This document shows positions 58,457 through 64,000 of a stretch of DNA of 64,000 bases, one piece after another. Where the stretch lies: contig CAVUMB010000004.1 of NCBI GenBank assembly GCA_963742405.1, positions 1 through 64,000 on the forward strand. Direction: 5' to 3'. Position 1 is the first letter of the stretch; every line of letters starts with the position of its first letter. The position numbers and the translations under genes were made by a program. The notes beneath the pieces are model-generated. The model saw nothing but the letters and a program-made list of their open reading frames with translations, was not told the DNA's origin and searched no databases. This stretch comes from JAGVSR01 sp963742405. GTDB taxonomy: Bacteria; Pseudomonadota; Alphaproteobacteria; Rhizobiales; Hyphomicrobiaceae.

Positions 58457-61400
58457 ACTCGAACCTCAATATGACTGCCGCCGGGCGTCTTTCTTACAAA
58501 GAAGCCATTGGGGATCGCTTGCTGGACAAGAGGGACATGCGAAATGAGACCGACGGAGCGTGATGTGCCGACAATGTCCTGTAGCGTTTGCAAAACCGTT
58601 TCGAGAGTGCCGCTGTCGCCATCGCTGTCGAGGCTGCCGAATCCTTCGTCAATAAAAATCGTGTCGAGACGGACGCTGCCGTGGGCGCTTTCGACGACGT
58701 CGGACAATCCAAGCGCCAGCGCCAGCGCGGCGATGAACGTTTCGCCGCCGGATAACGTCGACGTGGGCCGCTGCCGGCCGGTGTATGTGTCTTCGATGGC
58801 GATGCCGAGACCGCGGCGGGCGTTGCCCTTGGCTTCGGTTTCGCGCACGAGGCTGTAGCGGCCGCGTGTCATCGGGCTCAAGCGCAGATTTGCTGCCTCG
58901 AGCACGTGATCGAACAGCGTTGATATGGCAAAGGTTTCGAGATCGATTTTCTGATACGTGCGGCCGGCGAATGCTTCAGAGAGTTCGCGCAGTGGTGCGG
59001 TCTCGTTCTCGAGCTGGTTGAGGCGGTCGCCTTCCGCGGCGAGGCTTTTTTGCAATTTTTGCAGATTTGACAGGCGTGTCGCGGCTTCGATCGAGGTGTT
59101 GTTGGCCTGTTCAAAGGCTGCAGCGGCTGCGTCGTGGGCGGCGGCAATTGCAGCGATGTCAGGCCGCTCGAACTGTTCGATAGCAGCGGTTGCGCGGTGC
59201 AGGCGATCAACGGCGGCGGCCCGCTGAACCTCATAGTGCCGGATGTGTGCCTCAAGGTTTGGAATCTCGGTGACATCGGCCTTGCGCCGTTCGTAGTCGT
59301 CAGAGGACAAACCATGGGTGGCTAAGCGGTCGGCGAAACCGCTTTCGATCCGCCCGTGCTGGTCCGTGAGGCGGTCGATCTCCTCGGCGATGGTTTCGAT
59401 TTCCCGATCTATTGCTGCGCGCTTTTCGGCGCTCGCTCGTTCGGCTGCGGTGGCTGCTTCGCAGTCGCGCTCGAAATCACATATGGCTGTGGTCAGCTTT
59501 TCGATTGCGGATTGTAATGCTGCGGCGTCGCGCAGATCAGGCGGGATGGCAGCGATCGCGTCATCGAGCGATTGTTGTGCGGCCATGGCAGCCGACGACG
59601 CATCGCGATCAGCTTTTTGAGTGCGCTCGAGTGCTTCGGTCGCACCGACAATTTCGGCTTCGAAGGCATCGAGTAATTGCATCAAAGCGGCGGCATCGAC
59701 GGGGTGGCCGAACCGGTCGAGTTCTGCGGTCAGGTTCTTCAGTTCGGCAGCGAGATCGGATGTTGACCTTGGGGGCAGTGGTAGCGCCGCTCGTGCTTCT
59801 TTGCGATCCGCGAGCGCTTGTTTGGCGATTTCGAATTCAGTCGTCGACTGCGTGGCGCGCTTGCCGGCCAAGTCCAAGTTGGCCTTTGCCTCGGCGTAGA
59901 CTTGGTCGAGGATGACACCGCTCGATGCTCCGCGTGCCGGCGCCGGATGTTCGCCTGAGCCGCAGACGGGGCAAGGCTCGCCAGCTTTCATGTGGGTGGC
60001 GAGGAGGGCCGCGTGATCTTGGAGCAGGGCTGCTTCGGCCGCGGCGAAATCGGCTTGTGCGCGATGCAGCGCGGCGCCGGAGGCCTCGGAGTTGGACCGG
60101 GCGAGCTGCAAAACTTCGCGAGCGGCAGTTTCCCGCTTGGCCGCTTCGTCGTAAGCCGTCGCGGCGGCGTGGAGTTGGCGCAGTTCGGAGCGCGCTGCGT
60201 TCAACTTCAGGCGCTGCAATTCAGTAACGTGCGACGCCTGGACAGCCTTTGCGGTCGTTTCCCTCTGGGCCGCAAGAGCGCTCAATTTCGCCTTTGCAGC
60301 GCTCGCCGCGGCGGCCTGGGCAAGTGCCGCGCGGTGAGCCGCAGCGGCTGACGTGCTCAGAGCTTCGCTGGATTTCAATCTAGCCGCATGGTCGCGAAGC
60401 GTGTGCAGTGTGGTTTTGTGCTTATCAATCTCGGTTGCCTGGCGGGCCAACGCGGCGCACGCTGACTTGGCTTTTTCAGCCTCGGCTACGATGATTTCCA
60501 ATCGTGCGTCGGCCTTGCTCCGTCGCGCCTTCGAGTCGTCCACATCCTTAAGGGCCTTGTCGCGCGCGGCTGCCGCATCGAACAGCGACAGCACAATGCG
60601 GGCGAGCTTCAGCCGGACTTGGATGGCATCAATGGCGGGGCGCTGCTCATTGAGCGCCGCGAGATCCCGTTCAGCAGAGGCGTGTTCCTGGAAAGCCGTG
60701 TCGGTCTGTTTGGCCGCCTCGTGGGCTCGCAAGGCAGCATCCCAAGTGGTCTTGGCATTCGTGGCGACTGCACGCAATTCGCGATGGCAATCGGCGGCGT
60801 TTGAGATGCCCTCGGTCAAAGCTTCCATGGTGGCGAAGTTTTCATGTGCAAGACGGCCTTCACAAACGGCACGCGCCGCCGCAACCTCCTTTTCGGCGCG
60901 ATCGGCGGCCGCGCGCACGGTCTCGGTCAGCCGCCGGTAGAGCGACACATCGAAGAGTTCGCGCAGGATTTTCAGGCGTTCCTGGGTGTCGGCGCTGAGG
61001 AAGGCTTCGAACCGGCCTTGCGGCAATAGCACGATCTGGCGGAATTGCGCCGCCCCGTAACCGAGCAGCTTTTCAATCGCATCATCGACGGCTTTTACTT
61101 TTGTTTCGGCGACGACTTTGCCCGGGTTCTTGTCGCTGACTGTGTCGAGGGCCAGCCCTGTCACATCGAACAGCCAGGCCCTGTGCGGCTCCTTCGTCTC
61201 GCCCGATCCACGCTTGGCGGCTCGCATCTGCTCCGGCTGACGGACAATCCGGTAAGTGCGCGGGCCGGTCTGGAAGATCAGTTCGACCTGCGTCAGGAGC
61301 GTTGCTTCGGCATGGTCGGAGCGCAGAGTAGTGGCGTGCTGGTCGGTTCGCGCGGCTTCGCCGAACAAGGCAAAGGTCATCGCGCTGAAGATGGTCGATT

Positions 61401-61521
61401 TGCCCGAACCCGTGGCGCCGTAGATACCGAAAAGGCCGCTGTCAAGCACGGCGCGGAAGTCGACGGTCTGGCGGCCGGCGTAAGGTCCAACGGCCTGCAA
61501 CGTGAGGAGCAGAGGCTTCAT
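58453..61521 (-). CDS. sbcC: exonuclease subunit SbcC
   Basis: This is a 1022-residue SMC-like ATPase. The N-terminal half-site has Walker A GIYGATGSGKSTIFSAMTFA (about 33-52) and a Q-loop. Two long Ala/Glu-rich coiled-coil arms meet at the zinc hook CPVCGSGEHPAP (about residue 520). The C-terminal half-site has the signature TLSGGETFIAALALALGLSD and Walker B DTIFIDEGFGSLD. With SbcD it opens DNA hairpins and degrades blocked or palindromic ends. The start overlaps the sbcD stop by ATGA, so the two are coupled. Confidence 0.95.
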   Translation of the reverse strand: MKPLLLTLQAVGPYAGRQTVDFRAVLDSGLFGIYGATGSGKSTIFSAMTFALFGEAARTDQHATTLRSDHAEATLLTQVELIFQTGPRTYRIVRQPEQMRAAKRGSGETKEPHRAWLFDVTGLALDTVSDKNPGKVVAETKVKAVDDAIEKLLGYGAAQFRQIVLLPQGRFEAFLSADTQERLKILRELFDVSLYRRLTETVRAAADRAEKEVAAARAVCEGRLAHENFATMEALTEGISNAADCHRELRAVATNAKTTWDAALRAHEAAKQTDTAFQEHASAERDLAALNEQRPAIDAIQVRLKLARIVLSLFDAAAARDKALKDVDDSKARRSKADARLEIIVAEAEKAKSACAALARQATEIDKHKTTLHTLRDHAARLKSSEALSTSAAAAHRAALAQAAAASAAKAKLSALAAQRETTAKAVQASHVTELQRLKLNAARSELRQLHAAATAYDEAAKRETAAREVLQLARSNSEASGAALHRAQADFAAAEAALLQDHAALLATHMKAGEPCPVCGSGEHPAPARGASSGVILDQVYAEAKANLDLAGKRATQSTTEFEIAKQALADRKEARAALPLPPRSTSDLAAELKNLTAELDRFGHPVDAAALMQLLDAFEAEIVGATEALERTQKADRDASSAAMAAQQSLDDAIAAIPPDLRDAAALQSAIEKLTTAICDFERDCEAATAAERASAEKRAAIDREIETIAEEIDRLTDQHGRIESGFADRLATHGLSSDDYERRKADVTEIPNLEAHIRHYEVQRAAAVDRLHRATAAIEQFERPDIAAIAAAHDAAAAAFEQANNTSIEAATRLSNLQKLQKSLAAEGDRLNQLENETAPLRELSEAFAGRTYQKIDLETFAISTLFDHVLEAANLRLSPMTRGRYSLVRETEAKGNARRGLGIAIEDTYTGRQRPTSTLSGGETFIAALALALGLSDVVESAHGSVRLDTIFIDEGFGSLDSDGDSGTLETVLQTLQDIVGTSRSVGLISHVPLVQQAIPNGFFVRKTPGGSHIEVRV

Positions 61522-62660
61522 GCGGCGGCATCCTCGCGGGTGGCGAGAGCGGACAGCGTGCCCGCGATGATCTTTTTTTCGGCGTCCGTCGGAGGTGTGT
61601 CGCGCATGGCGGTCATGAACTCGGCAATGACGGTTTTGGGATCGTCGAGAGCGGACGCGGACCTGGTTCTGGACAACCGCGCTACTTTGATGTCGCGTGC
61701 GTAGGCCAGTTTGCAGGCATAGGGAAAGCGCTCTTGAATCCGCTTCATCGGATCAATGAGACGGCCCTCGTCCGTCAGCACGACGCTGACGAAGTCGTCC
61801 GATGGTCGCGCTTGTACAATCTCATCGAGCGTGCCGCGTAGGGTGCGCACGGTGCGACGCGGGCGGAACGGGATCAGTTCGACTGTCGCGTGGCCGTCGG
61901 CTGCCAACTCAACCAGCGCCATTGATTTCTCGTTGCCTTCCTCATCGAAACCGAACGCGAGCGGCGATCCGGCGTAGCGGATGTGGGGCGCGCCGGCCGT
62001 CTGTGGGCGGTGGATGTGTCCGAGTGCGACGTAATGGGCGCCCGTGAAGACGTCAGCGGGAACGGTTTCGATGCCTCCGGCGACGCGGGTCAGTGGGCGT
62101 TCGGTATCGCTGGCGGCGGCGCCCGTGACGAAGGCGTGTGCGACGATGATCCAACGATCGCTCGGCGAAATGTGGGGACGGGCAGCGGACACCTGCGCGC
62201 TGAGGACGTCGGCCGGGGATTTGATGTCGGCGCCGAAACATTCGCGCGCCGCATATTCATAGCCGAACGGGAGGGCGGAGATCGCAACCGTGCCATGCGT
62301 ATCGTTCAGAATAAGCGGCTTCTCGATGGCGCTCAGTGGACCGCGGACGAGCGCCCGGCGACGGTCAGCCAGCATCGCCATGGCACCGATGCGGTCGGCA
62401 CTGTCGTGGTTGCCGGCGATGATGACGATGGCGCACGGCGTCTCGGCCGTCATGCGCTCGATGAAATCGTTGAACAGCCGCACGGCGCTTTCGGGCGGCG
62501 CGGCGCGATCGAAAATGTCGCCAGCGATGATCAATGCGTCGGGTTTGTGCGTCGCGATTGCAGTGTGGACTTGGCTGATAACCTCTGATTGGTCCTGGTC
62601 GAGCGCGTAGCCCTCGAACTGGCGTCCGAGATGCCAGTCGGCGGTATGAAGGAGTTTCAT
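61518..62660 (-). CDS. sbcD: exonuclease subunit SbcD
   Basis: This 380-residue Mre11-type nuclease has phosphoesterase motifs in order: MKLLHTADWHLGRQFEGYAL, IIAGDIFDRAAPPESAV, IIAGNHDSADRIGAM, WIIVAHAFVTGA and YVALGHIHRPQ, providing the two-metal site. A C-terminal capping domain (about 260-380) contacts SbcC. It cuts double-strand ends 3' to 5' and nicks hairpins. It is the first gene of the sbcD-sbcC pair. Confidence 0.95.
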   Translation of the reverse strand: MKLLHTADWHLGRQFEGYALDQDQSEVISQVHTAIATHKPDALIIAGDIFDRAAPPESAVRLFNDFIERMTAETPCAIVIIAGNHDSADRIGAMAMLADRRRALVRGPLSAIEKPLILNDTHGTVAISALPFGYEYAARECFGADIKSPADVLSAQVSAARPHISPSDRWIIVAHAFVTGAAASDTERPLTRVAGGIETVPADVFTGAHYVALGHIHRPQTAGAPHIRYAGSPLAFGFDEEGNEKSMALVELAADGHATVELIPFRPRRTVRTLRGTLDEIVQARPSDDFVSVVLTDEGRLIDPMKRIQERFPYACKLAYARDIKVARLSRTRSASALDDPKTVIAEFMTAMRDTPPTDAEKKIIAGTLSALATREDAAA

Positions 62661-62720
62661 CGCGGCGTGCCCCCCGGTCGTGTTCCGTTCTACACCGGAG
62701 GCAGGTGACGATGCGACGCC

Positions 62721-62747
62721 GGGATATCCGCCTTAGGCGGTTATCCC
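62721..62747 (-). other. inverted repeat between sbcD and copA
   Basis: GGGATA-CCGCC and GGCGG-TATCCC pair with one T-T mismatch around a three-base loop. There is no T-run. It might end the copper ATPase transcript, which stops 29 bases upstream on the minus strand. Confidence 0.4.
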
Positions 62748-62775
62748 AAGGCGATGTGCGCACAGATCGGCCGAA

Positions 62776-64000
62776 TCAGACGCGGGCAGATCTAAGCCGC
62801 AAGGCGTTGGCGATGACGCTGACGGAGGAGAGCGACATTGCGGCGGCGGCGATGATCGGGGACAGCAGGATGCCGAAGACCGGATAGAGCGCGCCAGCGG
62901 CGATCGGCACGCCGGCGGCATTGTAGATAAAGGCGAAGAACAGGTTCTGGCGAATGTTGGCCATTGTCGCGGCCGAGAGGCGTCGTGCGCGCAGGATGCC
63001 ATTCAGGTCACCTTTGAGCAACGTAATGCCCGCGCTTTGCATGGCGATATCGGTGCCGCTCCCCATGGCAATGCCGACATCGGCCGCGGCGAGGGCCGGT
63101 GCGTCGTTGATGCCGTCGCCGGCCATGGCAACGATCCGGCCTTCGGTGCGCAGTCGTTGCACGAAGGCGGCCTTGTCTTGCGGCAGAACTTCGGCTTCAA
63201 GAGCCGTGATGCCGAGTTTTGCGGCGACGGCGGCTGCTGTAGCCCGCGTGTCGCCGGTCAGCATGACGATCGTTATTCCGGATTGCTTGAGTGCAGCGAT
63301 GGTCGCGGCCGCCCCATCCTTGACCGGATCGGCTATGGCAATCACCGCTGCTGCCTTGCCGTCGATGGCGACGAAAACTGCTGTCGCGCCGTCACTGCGC
63401 AGCGCTTCGGCGGCAGCGTCGAGGGCTGCGGTTTTGACGCCAGCTTCGGTCATGACGCGAGCGTTGCCGATGACGAGCATACGGCCGTCAACGCGGCCTA
63501 CGACCCCCTTGCCGGCGGGGCTGTCAAATGTCTCGGGTTTGGCCAGCGGAAGGCCGCGCTCGGCGGCCAGACGCAAAATCGCGGCGGCGAGGGGATGCTC
63601 ACTGGCGCGTTCAAGGCTCGCGGCGAGGCGCAGGATATTGTTTTCATCAAAGCCCGCGGCGGTCCGAATGGCAACGACGCTCGGCCGGCCTTCGGTCAGT
63701 GTGCCCGTCTTGTCAACGACGAGCGTGTCGACCTTCTCCATCCGTTCGAGGGCATCTGCGTTCTTGATCAAGACGCCGGATCCGGCACCGCGTCCTACGC
63801 CGACCATGATTGACATGGGTGTCGCTAGGCCCAAGGCACACGGACAGGCGATAATGAGCACAGATATCGCGGCGATCAGGCCGTAGGTCAAACGCGGCTC
63901 CGGCCCCCATACCGTCCAGGCCGTAAACGCGATCAATGCCACAGCAATGACGGCAGGCACGAACCATCCCGCAACCTGATCGGCGAGGCGCTGGATAGGC
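62776..64000 (-). CDS. copA: copper-exporting P1B-1 ATPase, C-terminal part (runs off window)
   Basis: About 408 residues lie in the window; the N terminus, with any metal-binding domains, lies beyond 64000. The membrane metal site is IACPCALGLATP (CPC type), followed by VDKTGTLTEGRP, SEHPLAAAIL (His-Pro motif of the nucleotide domain), VMLTGDTRATAAAVA, MAGDGINDAPALAAADVGIA and the last two helices ending VIANALRLRSARV. CPC with the C-terminal sequence NALRLR is typical of Cu+ exporters. This differs from the TPC ATPase at 40140. The gene continues upstream in frame (QRLADQVAGWFVPAVIAVAL). Confidence 0.88.
   Translation of the reverse strand, partial: PIQRLADQVAGWFVPAVIAVALIAFTAWTVWGPEPRLTYGLIAAISVLIIACPCALGLATPMSIMVGVGRGAGSGVLIKNADALERMEKVDTLVVDKTGTLTEGRPSVVAIRTAAGFDENNILRLAASLERASEHPLAAAILRLAAERGLPLAKPETFDSPAGKGVVGRVDGRMLVIGNARVMTEAGVKTAALDAAAEALRSDGATAVFVAIDGKAAAVIAIADPVKDGAAATIAALKQSGITIVMLTGDTRATAAAVAAKLGITALEAEVLPQDKAAFVQRLRTEGRIVAMAGDGINDAPALAAADVGIAMGSGTDIAMQSAGITLLKGDLNGILRARRLSAATMANIRQNLFFAFIYNAAGVPIAAGALYPVFGILLSPIIAAAAMSLSSVSVIANALRLRSARV

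Noticed and set aside
59412..60940. Several long plus-strand frames opposite sbcC
   Set aside because: Produced by the Ala/Arg-rich coiled-coil codons of sbcC; none has start signals or homology.

Overview
The window looks like a high-GC alphaproteobacterial chromosome, most probably of the order Hyphomicrobiales (Rhizobiales). The evidence is the core block lspA, SRP RNA, dnaX, ybaB, DUF2585, recR, def, fmt, truA, sbcC and sbcD, a DnaX without the usual four-cysteine zinc finger, two coupled M16 peptidases and a Nia-like P1B ATPase. I cannot name the genus from sequence alone.

Layout. (1) 1-4060 is a metal/redox module: VIT1-family start, cytochrome b561 and two PepSY proteins on the minus strand, then a third PepSY protein, response regulator and sensor kinase on the plus strand. 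Most of these genes carry small indels. (2) 4089-5900 is a patchwork of broken mobile-element pieces (IS110, resolvase, two IS3-type remnants) with an amidohydrolase tail between them. (3) 5992-11300 encodes a DUF533 (YebE-like) protein, an unknown protein and a DUF937 membrane protein, divergent from a frameshifted L,D-transpeptidase. (4) 11371-20828 holds gene fragments and two copies of one IS1182-type element, one intact and one decayed. They bracket an amidohydrolase-META fusion, a TPR/TolB-like regulator and two small secreted proteins. (5) 20884-27131 has a DUF3604 protein, a universal stress protein, a TPR-cytochrome c fusion, a second cytochrome c and a GT2 glycosyltransferase. (6) 27160-30543 has an IS3 element that has cut off a second L,D-transpeptidase, followed by a second DUF937 protein and a small Ala/Lys-rich protein. 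(7) 30853-35737 is a phage-like cluster (DUF5681, terminase, ParB-methyltransferase) without capsid or tail genes.

(8) 36378-42437 is an intact module with the same layout as region 1: VIT1, cytochrome b561 and PepSY, divergent from response regulator, sensor kinase and a TPC-motif P1B ATPase with a C-terminal hemerythrin-like domain. It reads as a locus for iron/nickel handling and redox at the membrane. (9) From 42911 to the end the content is housekeeping: exported superoxide dismutase, lipoyl synthase, M16 peptidases, lipoprotein, lspA, SRP RNA, dnaX-ybaB-DUF2585-recR, a frameshifted MATE exporter, GT4, def-fmt, truA, sbcCD and a copper ATPase that runs off the right edge.

Single-base indels occur in several genes that are otherwise well conserved (L,D-transpeptidase, amidohydrolase tail, MATE). 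Both real decay and assembly error must therefore be considered.
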